In this document: positions 43,599 to 55,085 of the stretch, one piece after another
Layout of the letters: each line of letters opens with the position of its first letter
Position numbering within the stretch: position 1 is the first letter of the stretch
NCBI GenBank assembly: GCA_029582265.1
Contig: CM055816.1
Location: forward strand, 20,393,843 to 20,457,842
Source of the DNA: Zoroaster sp. YZ-2022
Taxonomy: Eukaryota > Echinodermata > Asteroidea > Forcipulatida > Zoroasteridae
Length of the DNA: 64,000 nt
Direction: 5' to 3'
Notes under the pieces: generated by a model
What the model saw: the letters and a program-made list of their open reading frames with translations, nothing else
The model's database searches: none
Told to the model about the DNA's origin: nothing
Position numbers and translations under genes: made by a program

Positions 43599-44338
43599 CC
43601 CTCCTACTGTTTGACCATTTGAAACCATTCAAAATTTCCACTTTCAGAAATGGTCATTGGTCTTGTACACACATGGTGATACCATTTGAAAAGTGTTGGC
43701 AGCAAGCTTTACTACCATTCAAATCCATTCAAATGGTTTTTGAATGGTGGATACACTACACCTTGGTGTGTTTCCATAGCCGAATGGTTTCAAATGGTGA
43801 ATGTACTACACAGTGGCGTATAAATCATTCAAATGGTTTTGAATGGTGGATACACTACACCTTGGTGTGTTTCCATAGCCGAATGGTTTCAAATGGTGAA
43901 TGTACTACACAGTGGCGTATAAATCATTCAAATGGATATGAATGGTGGATACACTACACCTTGGTGTGTTTCCATAGCCGAATGGTTTCAAATGGTGAAT
44001 GTACTACACAGTGGCGTATAAATCATTCAAATGGTTTTGAATGGTGGATACACTACACCTTGGTGTGTTTCCATAGCCGAATGGTTTCAAATGGTGAATG
44101 TACTACACAGTGGCGTATAAATCATTCAAATGGATATGAATGGTGGATACACTACACCTTGGTGTGTTTCCATAGCCGAATGGTTTCAAATGGTGAATGT
44201 ACTACACAGTGGGTTACATGTATAAATCATTCAAATGGTTTTGAATGGTGGATACACTACACCTTGGTGTGTTTCACAAAACGAATGGTTTCAAATGGTG
44301 CATCAACTTGTCTGAAAAAGGCACCAGAAGTAGGAGGG
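43599..44338 (+). mobile_element. TTAA element, family D with internal 102-bp tandem repeats
   Basis: TTAA flanks (43595-43598, 44339-44342), CCCTCCTACTG start, AAGTAGGAGGG end. The interior is built of CCATTTGAAACC/GGTTTCAAATGG words. About five tandem 102-bp units run from about 43733 to 44270. Because 102 is divisible by three, a 243-aa frame stays open, but it looks like no protein. Confidence 0.85.
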
Positions 44339-44490
44339 TTAAAAAACTAAAAAATATTAAAATGCATAAACCATTTCTGAAGAGAGATCTATTTTCATTA
44401 AGAGCATGTTGGCCAATCTGATACTGCTTTTCACCCAAGAAGTTTTCTCCAAAACAACAATTCTACCAACTTTTTAATCAAAAATGTTGA

Positions 44491-44765
44491 CAGGCCTATG
44501 ATTTCTCTGGATTTTTCCTAATTTGAGGATTTTTTTTTTTTTTTCACAAATCTCCCCTTGCCTCAAAAGTAACCATCAAGGAAAGAAAGAAGTAGCCTGT
44601 ATTGTGTCCAAACCTCTAGTTTCTTGTTTGTGGGGATGTGGAGAGTCTGTAAATCCTCCACAATTAAACATCCAGGAGGTTCAGGGGGCTTTGTCCTCTA
44701 GACCAAAGGGAAACCCAGGCCCTGCTACCCATTTTTTCAGGATTTTTTATTTTTGTCAAATCTGT
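44491..44765. repeat. dispersed repeat R1, copy 3
   Basis: Same block as 417-712, including AAGTAGCCTGTATTGTGTCC and GTGGGGATGTGGAGAGTCTG. Confidence 0.75.
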
Positions 44766-45475
44766 GTTAAATGTCTCTTGGAATGTGAATTTCTTTAATA
44801 ACATGCTAAAGTGTGAAATTAAACCCATATCCGCCTAACCATGTAAACACACAAAAGACTGTATGTGCCTAAGCCCCCGCACAGAGATACATTGTTTTTG
44901 CACACAATCAGAAAGATTCCTTATTTAGAGAATATTACAATCACTGACACAGACACATTATATACTGATGGAAAGAGGAGAACATGCACTTTATTATGAT
45001 GTCAGACTTGTCTAATTTCATATCTATAATCATGAAATACAGTCATCGAAAAAACGTAAATTGGAATTGGACAAAAACACGGTACGGAAAATCACGTAGG
45101 TCGGCGTTTGTAGCGTTTTACATATCTACGGGTTATCACGTAGATCGGCGGATACGGGTTAAAGATGTATTTCCTGTGTTTTTCACTATGTTAACATCAA
45201 CTTTTGCTATTTTAACAGACATTTTATTTTTCATCAGAACATTGCTATAAAATTATTTTAAATATGGTTTTACAATCAATATGTACTGGAATTCAATTTT
45301 GTTTCTGTTAAACCAAACTTCTAACAACTGTTTTCTGGAATATCACATTTCAAAGTAATTTTATTCCTTTTGACAGGAAATTATCAATGTTCCAATGAAA
45401 ACAAATAAAACAGACAATGCATATTTTTAAGGGGAACCAAATATCTGTCATTACTGAGACAAATGTTACTATATT
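44766..45475. other. no gene seen
   Basis: AT-rich intergenic sequence. A short imperfect repeat GTAGGTCGGCG / GTAGATCGGCG lies near 45100-45150. Nothing else is assignable. Confidence 0.3.
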
Positions 45476-45894
45476 CAGGCCTCCCAGCGAAACCTATAAA
45501 AACCTATAAAAACCTATATTTCAAAATGGGAACCTTTATTTCCCCCAAAAAACCTATATTAACCTGTAAAAACCTATATTTTTAATCTCCTGCAACACAT
45601 TTTCAACTTCCTCATAAAATCCTCTTTGAAGAAAAATTACTTCCTAAGTATAAAGAGATGAAGCCAAAACAGTAGCCAAACTGTAACATGTGCCTTGCGC
45701 TTAGATTTTGTTGCAAAAAGTACTCGGAAGGTAGGCAATTTACCAAATATTTGTTACTTAACACTGCATAATCACGGGAAATAACCTATAAAAGCCTATA
45801 TTTTAGCATTTGGTAAACCTATAATAACCTATATTTTGCTTTAAAAACCTTTTCAAAAAACCTGTATTTGGTAGATTAGGTACTGGGAGGCCTG
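45476..45894. mobile_element. MITE-like element, AACCTATA word
   Basis: CAGGCCTCCCAG at the left is inverted at the right (CTGGGAGGCCTG). The interior has at least ten AACCTATA/AACCTGTA words in one orientation. No TTAA flank. Confidence 0.72.
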
Positions 45895-46397
45895 TGTATT
45901 CTTAAGAGAAAGGGGAAATGAAATCGATTTTAAGGGGACAGGGATAACACGTATATTTGGAAATGTACGTTCATTTCAACCCTGTAATTTTCATCACATT
46001 AGGTGCTCACTTTGAGAAAAATACTGATACACTGAAGTTTTTTGTCGTTTTTGTCGTTATACAGAAAGTTGTAGAACAGCTATAAAATAAACCCAAGCTC
46101 TAAAACGTTTGACTATTTTGTTTCAGAACCATCCAGTATATAACATTTCTTTTTGTTTCAATGCAAACCCTGCCTTAAAAAAAGTATAATTATTCCAACA
46201 AAGATTTGTCATATTGGATCAACTTATAGAAAATATATTATGTATTAATATTATAAAGATATCATTAATTATATTATGTTTTATTTTAAAAGAGTATCAT
46301 GAAAATTGCCTTGGTTTTGGTCTAAAAAATATCATTGATTAAAGTTTGACATAACTTGGTGTAAAGTTAATGATGATATCAAACATCCCTTGAAATA

Positions 46398-46647
46398 CAC
46401 TCACTGGCCATAAGTATTGCAACATTGAAATTCACTCCAAAGTTCAGTTTGGAGAACTGTGTTACAATAATTTGTTTTATTTAAGACTTCAGCATTTTTG
46501 AAATTGCCTTTGTTTTGAAGTCAATGTTCTTTTTTTACTGTTCTTGCTATGTAATACACAATCGATGAAATCGGATTAAATGATCATCTCACCTGTTACT
46601 GTAAAGTGCTATTTTGAGCATGTTGAAATACTTTTGGCCAGTGAGTG
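46398..46647. mobile_element. Tc1/mariner-like MITE, 250 bp
   Basis: 27-bp TIRs: CACTCACTGGCCATAAGTAT at the left, inverse of ATACTTTTGGCCAGTGAGTG at the right. Dinucleotide TA occurs on each side (46396-46397, 46648-46649). No ORF. Confidence 0.82.
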
Positions 46648-46689
46648 TATAATATAGGCATAATACAAGCCCACTGCTGGTGGAAACAT

Positions 46690-47104
46690 TAAAACTGAAA
46701 CACTAAAACTGGCCTGTCATCAAAAACACGTCAAATTTATTAATTTTATATCTGTCGGTGACAGTGTTATTAATATTATTATTATACGGATGAGATAATA
46801 CTCGTTACAAGCACAACAATACCGAACAAAAACCGCTTAAAATTCAATAGTCTGTTCTCAGTAAGAGCTGAAACCTCTCATTATAACACGAGTCAACAGC
46901 GGGCGGAAAAACGTAATGAAACACTAAATTGTCCTGTCATCAAAAAGACTTCAGATTTATTGATTTCATATCTTTTGTTGACAGTGTTATTAATATGATC
47001 ATTATACAGATGAGATAATACTCGTTACAAGCACAACAATACTGAACAAAAACCACTTAAAATTCAATAGTCTGTTCTCAGTAAGAGCTGAAATCTCTCA
47101 TATA
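46690..47104. repeat. two-copy direct repeat, about 215 bp
   Basis: GATGAGATAATACTCGTTAC, AAAATTCAATAGTCTGTTCTC and GTTATTAAT segments recur in the same order in two adjacent blocks. Confidence 0.8.
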
Positions 47105-47244
47105 TTATTTACAAGCCGACTCTGCGAATGGAAACACTTAATAAGCCATTTCGATTGAGTCTCAAACCATTTGGTGGATTGGGGAGGGGTTGTGGTGGTT
47201 GGGGAAGGGAGCAAGTGCATTTCTGGCTGAGGTGCTATCATTTA

Positions 47245-47441
47245 AAGGGGGAGTATCGTAACGATCAGAGCAGACTTTCGACAGGGCATGGAATTGATGT
47301 CAGTGACTGAAAATTACTGGCTCATATATAATTATGCAGAATACGACCTTATCATGTGGGGTGTTACGGCAGTCACTGAGTTAATCTAAAACTAGCCTTC
47401 CGATTCCATGCCCTGTTGCTTGTGACAATACTGTGCCTTTA
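47245..47441. mobile_element. MITE-like element, GGAGTATCGTAACGATCAG ends
   Basis: Related to 1238-1459. CAGGGCATGGAATTG at the left mirrors ATTCCATGCCCTGTTG at the right. Confidence 0.6.
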
Positions 47442-48021
47442 AGTTAAATCAGTGAACTAATTTACCAACTGACCTTTTGACTTCATGGGATGAACATTTG
47501 ATGTTAGAATAGCATTGAAATAAGGTGAGTCTGTAGATCTCTTGATTCATATAAAGTATGGATTCATTTACAGACATTTGAATAAAAGTGTAGACTGGAT
47601 TTACATTTGTAATAATAAAACAAAACTTAATATTATAATAAATAAATACACATTTATTGATGGAAATGCCAATGAATCAGAAATGCCAGTGAGTTAGACA
47701 GTTTTTCTGACGCCAAAAACGGTGAGTTTGTAAAAAGTACAGTAGATTTTGTTTGTTGGGGTGTGTTTTTTTTGGGGGGGGGGGGTTGGATATTCCCCTT
47801 CTTGATCAACCAGTGTTACCACTGTTTCAGAGCTGCAATCCATGATAATATTGGTTGGGACCACCACCCTCCCATAAACAATGCTTTTCAGCAGGGTTGT
47901 CTGCAGGATACATGTAATTGTATGCAGTGTACACCAGGCTGCTTTCATTGGTTCATGTATGCGCGCTGCGCATTACACGCACGCACAGTATGCATACATT
48001 AACCAATGAGTGACCTTCCAT

Positions 48022-48413
48022 AGCCTGAAGATCTGACGTCACGCTCTTTGAGCTAGAGGCGCGTGAATTACTAAGTATATCCTTGATAGGATATAGACAG
48101 GGGACCAGTCAAGACCTAGACTGGTCCCCTGTCTATATCATATCAAGGATATAGACAGGCTTCAGGCGTACCACTCAAAGTATTTTATTGGATACGTTAA
48201 CGCGGTGTGCTGAAGATCTGACGTCACGCTTCGAGGCTTGCGCGCGTGCTTGCTACCAACCAAGGTCGAAGTTCAGCATCTGGAAAAATATGGCGGATGC
48301 ACGGCCAGTGTCTCTCGTAATATAATTCACGCGCCTCTTGTTCAAAGCGTGACGTCAGATCTTCAGGCTAGTCAAGACCTAGACTGGTCCCCTATCTATA
48401 TCCTACCAAGGAT
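48022..48413. repeat. nested foldback with TGACGTCA copies
   Basis: Outer arms: AGCCTGAAGATCTGACGTCA at 48022 and its inverse ending at 48369. Inner palindrome: GACAGGGGACCAGTC, spacer, GACTGGTCCCCTGTC (about 48096-48133). A third TGACGTCA copy is near 48219, and the AGACTGGTCCCC arm recurs near 48381. Confidence 0.8.
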
Positions 48414-49940
48414 AGAACAACCAGAATAAATTTCCAGTCAGCAAAGCTGCGTTTTCAGGTGGTAATTGCCCTAGGCGCCCCCCCCCCCCCCCCCAAATGT
48501 TGTGATTTAAAATAAATAAATTAAACCATGCTTTGTACAATAATTTATGTAAAATAGTATTAGTATAGGATTTTGTCCATAGAAGATTTATAATACAATT
48601 AGAGAACCATGGGCTTCACTTGTAGGCCTATTTCGTTATCTTGCTTAGCCTTTAGTCAAGGCGCACGCGTCAACCCGCGAAGCAGTCAGTATTAATTTTG
48701 TGACTGGCTCTGGCAAAACTCTAAACTTGGACCCAATTTTCAAAAGTGAGATTTTGGTATAGTTCGATTCTCTAGATTGTCCTCTTTCATTTGATACCAG
48801 ATTTGTAGAAAATAGGGGGAAAATAATATGTTTGCTTGGCATTACAGTAAAAAATAGCGAACGTCATGTGACACGCTCTCAACCAATTACAATACAGAAT
48901 CTATGTAATGTGTTATAATACATTTGATGACAAGTATGAGAACTTACTCATCGAGTATGTGCATGATAAAACAATTTCTGTACACTTCAAGGAAAGGTTC
49001 TACGAGCATAGTGTCACTGGCTGAGAGTGAACGCCCTCTGTCAGTGGATTACAATGGATCGTGTACAATACAATGTGAGAACGGTACGGGGAAAAATCAT
49101 ACGCAGTATGATGTGATTGAGTACGAGTACGAGGACCAACGTTTGCCTTCAGCAGACTATGTATTGAGAAGAATTGTAACGAGTTTGGCAGAATTTTAAA
49201 ACAAGAGTGTGAAAAATCAAGTATGATTGTAATTATATGGTCGCCGCCCTATAAAATACCCAATCCTCAAGAATTTGAACCCCTAATTCCCATTTAAAAA
49301 TAAATAAATAAATAGACTAAAATATTTATTATTAAAGCGATATAAGAGGGTGAATTATCTGACGGCCGTCTTAGCAAATTGTTTTAATCTTTTAGGGTTT
49401 GAAACATGAATTTGGATATTAAGCTGTCTGAATAAAATAGAAAACTTCATGAACAAAATACTGAGTAAAATTTAAATAAGATACAAAAATAGGATCATCT
49501 CAAACCATTTATTTTTGGGACGAGATAAATCAAATTATTGAACAAACTTCTTGAATTGGTAGATGTGGAACCCCGAACTACTTTAAAAACTAGTTGCATT
49601 TACTATACTTTAGACGCGAGCATGGCACACAGTCACACACCGATCTCTATATAATAGAGATCATTGGCATAGCATCCATCCATACTATAATGATCGTTAA
49701 GTCGCCATCTTTGTTAGTGCAAACACGGGGCGCCGCCATCTTTGTTTCAGGGCGCCGCCATCTTTGTTTCAGGGCGCCGCCATGTTTCGCGTCAACTGGC
49801 GCCCGCACCCTGCTGAATTGATGCGTCCTGGGGTCAATTTCGGGGTACCCGTGGGTTGGGGTCTGCGTTGTTGGTGTTCCGACGTCTACCCGCGATTGCG
49901 TGGATTGCGTGCAACGGCAGCCGGACACCCGCAATGATCG
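48414..49940. other. no recognised gene; short repeat at 49716-49790
   Basis: Contains a poly-C run (about 48478-48493) and three GGCGCCGCCATSTTTG units at 49728-49790. A 91-aa frame at 48924-49199 has no family I recognise and no splice context. YY1-like GCCGCCAT cores in the triplet could be regulatory (inference). Confidence 0.35.
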
Positions 49941-49944
49941 TTAA

Positions 49945-50580
49945 GCTTGGTCGGGTGACTTCGCGGCTATCCTCGGTGATCGAGGGGTCGGGCGGGTGCC
50001 AGATGAGGCGAACACTCCCCTGACTGCTGTGGTTCGAGATGTCTGGTTGGCTGTTTCAGACGGACCCCCTGATTGGTCTTATTTTCATCAATGAACTCCG
50101 TACCTACGTGACCTTTGTGCTCAAAAGACAATTTTCATCAACATTTACAACACACGTTTGGAATGTTTGTTGTTTTGTTGTTTGATAATAAAACAATAAA
50201 ATACCAAACATCCGTAAACATTTTAATCAACATGAGCAACATTGGTTGGGTTACTCCGCGGCTTTCGGTGAGCGTTGGTCGAGGAGGCCGGGTGCCACAT
50301 ACCACGAACAGTACCGAACTGCCGCGTTGCGAAATGTCTGATTCTCTGTTTCAGACGGACCTCCTGATTGGTCGGTAATGACGTCGGTGTGTCGACTCGA
50401 CTCTTTGTTGATGCATTTATTTCGCGTAGCTCTTTTAGTCCTAGTTATAGGGACGTGACCAAGAGCTACGATTATCACAGCTATCTCCAAACATCAATAA
50501 ACAATTTTAATCAACATGATCAACATTTACAAAACCCTTTTTTTTGTTTGATATTTGATAATAAATACCAAACATCAATT
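49945..50580. repeat. diverged tandem duplication
   Basis: TTGGTYGGGT...CGCGGCT...GTGCCA and CAGACGGAC-YCCTGATTGGTC recur, each followed by TTTTAATCAACATGA/ATTTACAA and TTTGATAATAAA segments. It looks like two or three diverged copies of one unit of about 290 bp. Confidence 0.55.
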
Positions 50581-51667
50581 AACCTCAGTACCCATGTAAT
50601 ACTTTTGAAAGCCTGTAGTATCCAGACGCCATGTCCTCGATTGTGTACAAAGTCTATGGAGAGTTCAGTGCACTTTCAAATAATTTCTTAACACAATGTG
50701 AATTATTTCTCAGTCCCAGATTCATGTCTTTTGGAGAGTTCACTGCATTTTCAAAGTAAAGTTTAACACAATTTAAATTATTTCTCAGTCCCAGATTCAT
50801 ATAATATATATTATAAGATATATTATAATATAGGCCCTATGTTATAATATATATTTTTATAGCAGTTCTGTATTCCTCAGCTTGCTGATTTGTGAAAACA
50901 ATTTTCAACCGATGAAATAGGGACTCTGACCTTTGATTTTACATACATAGAAGTAGAACTTGAACTGTTAGAAAAGCCCAAAATGATTTCACAATTGCCA
51001 GTGTAGATACCATCAGTCTTTCAACTTTGAGGTAATATAAAACGATTTCAGATCTGACAATCACAACAGCTTATGCACTTAGGTTTCAGGACATTTCTCA
51101 CACAAAACAATTTTGGGAATCTTTTCTCCCAATTTTGAATATTTTAAAAAGGTTTTAAAAACCTACAGCGCCATGGCAACAATTTAAACTCAAACTGCGT
51201 CCTATTTTATATTAAGGGGGTGGGGGCCTCAGGAAACAGTGCAGATTTCATCTGCAAATTTAATGTTATTCATATTTATTTCCCCCTTTTTTCATGACTT
51301 GAAGGGGCCATGCAATCAATTTCCAAAAGAGACATTTTGTGCACATATCTGTGTCTGAACTGTACGAAAATACTAGGATACCCGTTTTCTGTCTACATGT
51401 ATTTCTTTTCAGTACATTTATTTATTCAATATTCACTGTCCTACCATGTTAAAAACCCGAGGGCGCTGTTGTGTTATGTCACTTTGACTTTTTACATGCC
51501 CCCCCCCCCCGCTCAAAAATTAACCAATCACCAAGCTCATTCTAGAAAATGATGACCCTTGAGTGCCCCCTGCAAATTAGACCCCGTTACCCCATATTAC
51601 ATTACATAAACCAGCAAAGAAGTCGGCACAAAACCCGCAACATTTAATACTCACACATCACCCACAC

Positions 51668-51703
51668 CTAGCGGGTGCCGCGCGAAGCGCGGCATCCCGC
51701 TAG
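51668..51703 (+). mobile_element. probable Helitron 3' terminus (hairpin + CTAG)
   Basis: CTAGCGGGTGCCGCGC, loop GAA, GCGCGGCATCCCGCTAG followed by T. A GC-rich hairpin ending in CTAG before T is the Helitron 3' signature. The 5' TC end was not located, and no Rep/helicase coding is seen, so a non-autonomous copy is likely. Confidence 0.55.
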
Positions 51704-51969
51704 TACGATATAAATACAAATATCATGGCGCCCTCTTTTGATCAAAACTCCATGTAGCAATTTCCGAAACGAGGCTGTTAAACTCAAGACTGGTTCCGAC
51801 TCGAATTTGGTGTACAAAATTAATTGAATAATGAGGCTGGCATCAGACATTTAGGGTCAGTCAAAATGGCGACAAGTCAATCGCGATTAATTTTCTTTGA
51901 CATAAACAATTAAAATTTAGTACAAAATACCGCCTATGGGAGATTAATATATAGCTCCATTCTGTCATA

Positions 51970-52108
51970 ATGGATACAGAAGATCTTCAAGGTCATCAAA
52001 TTGATGAAAATGAGGTTAATCGAAGAACAGAATTGATAACAAATGCCGCTGAAAAATACTTGAATGGTGAAGTGTCGGAAACGGACAACGCTACGACGGT
52101 GGACACAG
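51970..52108 (+). CDS. candidate first coding exon of an unidentified gene
   Basis: An ATG opens MDTEDLQGHQIDENEVNRRT, then ELITNAAEKYLNGEVSETDN and ATTVDT, and reaches a donor CAG/GTGCGT at 52109 (phase 1). It is hydrophilic and acidic with a helical stretch, like a normal protein N-terminus, and lacks low-complexity bias. It lies 266 bp downstream of the Helitron-like hairpin. No later exon could be joined confidently; most may lie past the window. Not recognised. Confidence 0.4.
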
Positions 52109-52199
52109 GTGCGTTTTTTTTTGCATTTTAAATGTAGGCCTGCGCCTACACAGTTGCACAAATGAAATTAAATATCAGCCCATGCTGCTTGCTTGTTAA

Positions 52200-52835
52200 T
52201 CATATTAATTATATGCCAAGGCTTGGTGAGAATGTTAATCAATCCAATGTCATGAACTGATTTGATTTGATATTGTATTCAGTTCCAATCCTTTTTGTAT
52301 GAATAAGTTATGAGCTAATGTTAGTTGGAGTCCTTGGCTTGGTGTCAAATTTGAGTCTTGTGTCAAGAGGCAATTACACAGTTTGTTTATGTGATCTGTC
52401 TGCCATGTAAACTAGGGTAGGGATAACCTAGCTAGGATGATCCTATTGTTATATTATTCACATAAGCGCTAGGATACAGAGTGTATCTAGAAAGAAACGT
52501 AAATTGCACATTTCACGAACAAAACACATTGCACTGTAGGCCTAATTCCTTATGTATCTATACTGTATTGTTATTACATGTATGCCTTTGATAATAAAAA
52601 ATATTGAAACTTACACTGTGTTTTTGACCAATTCTTGCCTTGTTTTGGTCTTCTCTGCGGTTCGATTCTGTCCGCATGATGTGATCACCGAAGCGGCAAA
52701 CAGTGCCCCCGACCGACTCAACAAGTTTGTATTGAAAACACGAATTAACATCCTAGCTAGGGATAACCCACTTTCGTTTCACATTAAAAGTTAGCTGCTG
52801 TTAGTGTTAAGACCTCAAGGTTTTACTGCTAACAT
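52200..52835. other. no gene seen
   Basis: AT-rich sequence, intron of the candidate gene if that call is right. A short direct repeat CTAGCTAGGAT / CTAGCTAGGGATAACC (52428, 52752) is the only structure noted. Confidence 0.3.
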
Positions 52836-52850
52836 TAACCCTAACTCCCT

Positions 52851-53430
52851 TCGTATACCTGTAAAGTTTGCACTGGATTTTCTCCGTTTTTTTTACCTGT
52901 CTTCATTGGGTGAACCGAGGAAATGCAGACACTGTTACTTCTTAACTGCCTCTTGGAGAAACGTTTTTTGCCGAAATATGTCTAAAAAAGTATTTCCCAG
53001 ACATTTCTCAGAACAGCGCAATCTGTACAAACTTTTCATGCCGTTCATGCTGAATAATGCGCATGCGATGACCTTGGGGTCAGAACATCGATTGCGGCGG
53101 AACATCAATTGCGCAAGAGGCGACAGGACTTTACTTACAGTGCAGGCGATTTAATGAGCTGAGGCGTGTTCTGCCGGCGCACTGATGTTTCTGACCCAAG
53201 GTCATCGCTCATGTGCATTATTCAGCATGAACGGCATGAAAAGTTTGTACACAGATTGGCCGTTGCTCTGAGAAATGTCTGGGAAATACTCTTTTTTTTA
53301 GACATATTTAGGCAAAAAACGTTTCTCCAAGAGGCAGTTAAGAAGTAACAGTGTCTTCATTTACTAGGTTCACCCAATGAAGACAGGTAAAAAAAGGAGA
53401 AAATCCAGTGCAAACTTTACAGGTATACGA
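52851..53430. mobile_element. large foldback element, arms of about 255 bp
   Basis: CGTATACCTGTAAAGTTTGC at the left mirrors GCAAACTTTACAGGTATACG at the right. Arms stay paired through AAGAAGTAACAGTG and GAACGGCATGAAAAGTTTGT to about 53102/53178, with a loop of about 75 bp. The left flank reads TTAACCCTAACTCCC, an end of the TTAA class; the right flank lacks it. No coding content. Confidence 0.85.
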
Positions 53431-53494
53431 ACGGGAAGTACTCTTGGTCAGGACCTAATCGTAAGTGTACTGTAGATAAGGTCCTATCAGGGCT

Positions 53495-53576
53495 ACCTAA
53501 CTCCCTAGACAACAAAAGCAGTTGGAGGATTTTGAAGGATTTTTATTGTTCAGTAACAATGCTTAGGGAGTTAGGG
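53495..53576. mobile_element. short TTAA/CCCTAAC element
   Basis: Left CTACCTAACTCCCTAG, right CTTAGGGAGTTAGGG plus TTAA (53577-53580). The interior has GGAGGATTTTGAAGGATTTT and CAGTAACAA words. Confidence 0.65.
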
Positions 53577-53682
53577 TTAACTCCTCTCAGAGCAGAGGTG
53601 AGTAAGCGGGGTAAAGCATTCCAAGTGTGAACACGGCAACAGTAATTTCCAGCGGAAGTCAACTGATGGTAGCTCATATTAA

Positions 53683-54427
53683 CCCTAACCCCCAAGGTAT
53701 TCTGGCTAGGGAAAGAATGTTGTATCCGACCGCCACTTTTTAAGGGTTTTTGGAATTTTTTTGCAACCACTAACCAGTTAAAAAATGATTCCATTGATTT
53801 TTGGGGGTACAGAAAGTAAAAACTACAAGTATCTTTAAAATCCACTTTTAATATGATGGTTTTCGGACTTTATTTCCCTTTAAAAAAAATCTTCCCTTCA
53901 GAAAATAGAAGGATCCTATTAGTTGCCACTGCGCATGTACATGTACAATGACTGTGTTGGTCACTAATTGGGGAGTTGACAAGATCAGACTGACATGACT
54001 GAGGAAGTCATCGTCTACCAAAAATGCCTGATTTTTCATGAAAAAAATATCCTGGAATAATTTGAAGTATATGTCCATCGTCATCCATTGTATGTTCTCC
54101 ACCTTACTACCTGTAGGTAAGATTACTTTATTGGTTATATTGAATGAGAAAAAGTGGCGGTCGGATACGACATTCTACCTCTGGCTAGGAACCTTCCTGA
54201 ATCCTCCAAAATCCATCAGTGCACTTTTGGAAACATGCCCTTATCTTCAAAATGCACCATGCATTTTCATTGATCTTTCATATTCACCACTTATGGCCAG
54301 TACTTCTTGCCAGGTAGTAATTTTGCCCCATTTGAAGAGGTGAAAGTAACAGTTTTGAACAGTGCTGAATTTTTCCAAAAAAGTGCCCCTTGGAGGATTT
54401 TACAGGATATGGGATGGTTAGGGTAGG
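53683..54427. mobile_element. TTAA/CCCTAAC element with inner inverted arms
   Basis: TTAA at 53679-53682, then CCCTAACCCCCAAGG. The right limit is near GGATGGTTAGGGTAGG. Inner arms GTATCCGACCGCCACTTTTT (about 53722) and its inverse AAAAAGTGGCGGTCGGATAC (about 54151). The right TTAA is degenerate. Confidence 0.6.
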
Positions 54428-54534
54428 CAGTTTCATGAAAATTTGAAGTTGCTTCAATGCTTTTAAATGTCATATCACTGGATAGAACAACAAATTAGAA
54501 AGAAAATGAGGGGTCAATGGTCATGATAGGTTAA

Positions 54535-54894
54535 CCCTATGCAAAGTTACGAATTTTTGTTGATTTAAATATTAGGTAATTTTTTAAGATCCAGTTTCAT
54601 TTGAAAAGTTGTGACCGAATTTGCCTGCAATGTATCCTTGTAGTACTAACAAAGTCTATTTTGCGCAAGTTGCACTGTTTTTGTGCCAACGTTACAGTTG
54701 GCATGGACTGATCAATTAAGATAACCACGATGTGTAGTATCCATTTATCGACACTAGAAGTGACTACATCCGTAGACTACCCTTTATATTAGAATTTTAC
54801 CATGAAAGTTCGGCGGGTCACAACTTCGACAGAAAAAAAGGATATGAAAAATAGCGCCACCATCGGCGGTTTGCGTGAATCTGCCTAGTTAGGG
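54535..54894. mobile_element. possible TTAA/CCCTA element
   Basis: TTAA at 54531-54534 and 54895-54898; starts CCCTATGCAAAG, ends CCTAGTTAGGG. The inverted terminal match is only about five bases, so this is tentative. Confidence 0.4.
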
Positions 54895-55085
54895 TTAAGG
54901 CTGGTACCTGATACCGACCAAAACTGTCATTACCTGGTTCTATTTTTTTTTTATTCCAATTACCCGTGAACGACTTCTTAAAATTCAGACTGAGCATTTA
55001 AGCCACACAAAATGTCTGATTATTTTGTTAGGGAATAGTGGTGAAAATGTGTGTGGGGAATAGGGATGTTACTAAGATTTGTTAA

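Noticed and set aside
43619..44350. 243-aa frame with 34-residue repeats
   Set aside because: Arises because the internal repeat of a TTAA element is 102 bp. Non-protein-like, bounded by transposon ends.
48924..49199. 91-aa frame as a small gene
   Set aside because: No recognised family, no splice or promoter context, and the surroundings are intergenic repeats.
51970..52108. Assignment of the candidate exon to PEX14
   Set aside because: Only a loose resemblance (R-x-x-LI-x-x-A-x-x-x-L-N); the following residues do not fit the PEX14 N-terminal domain.
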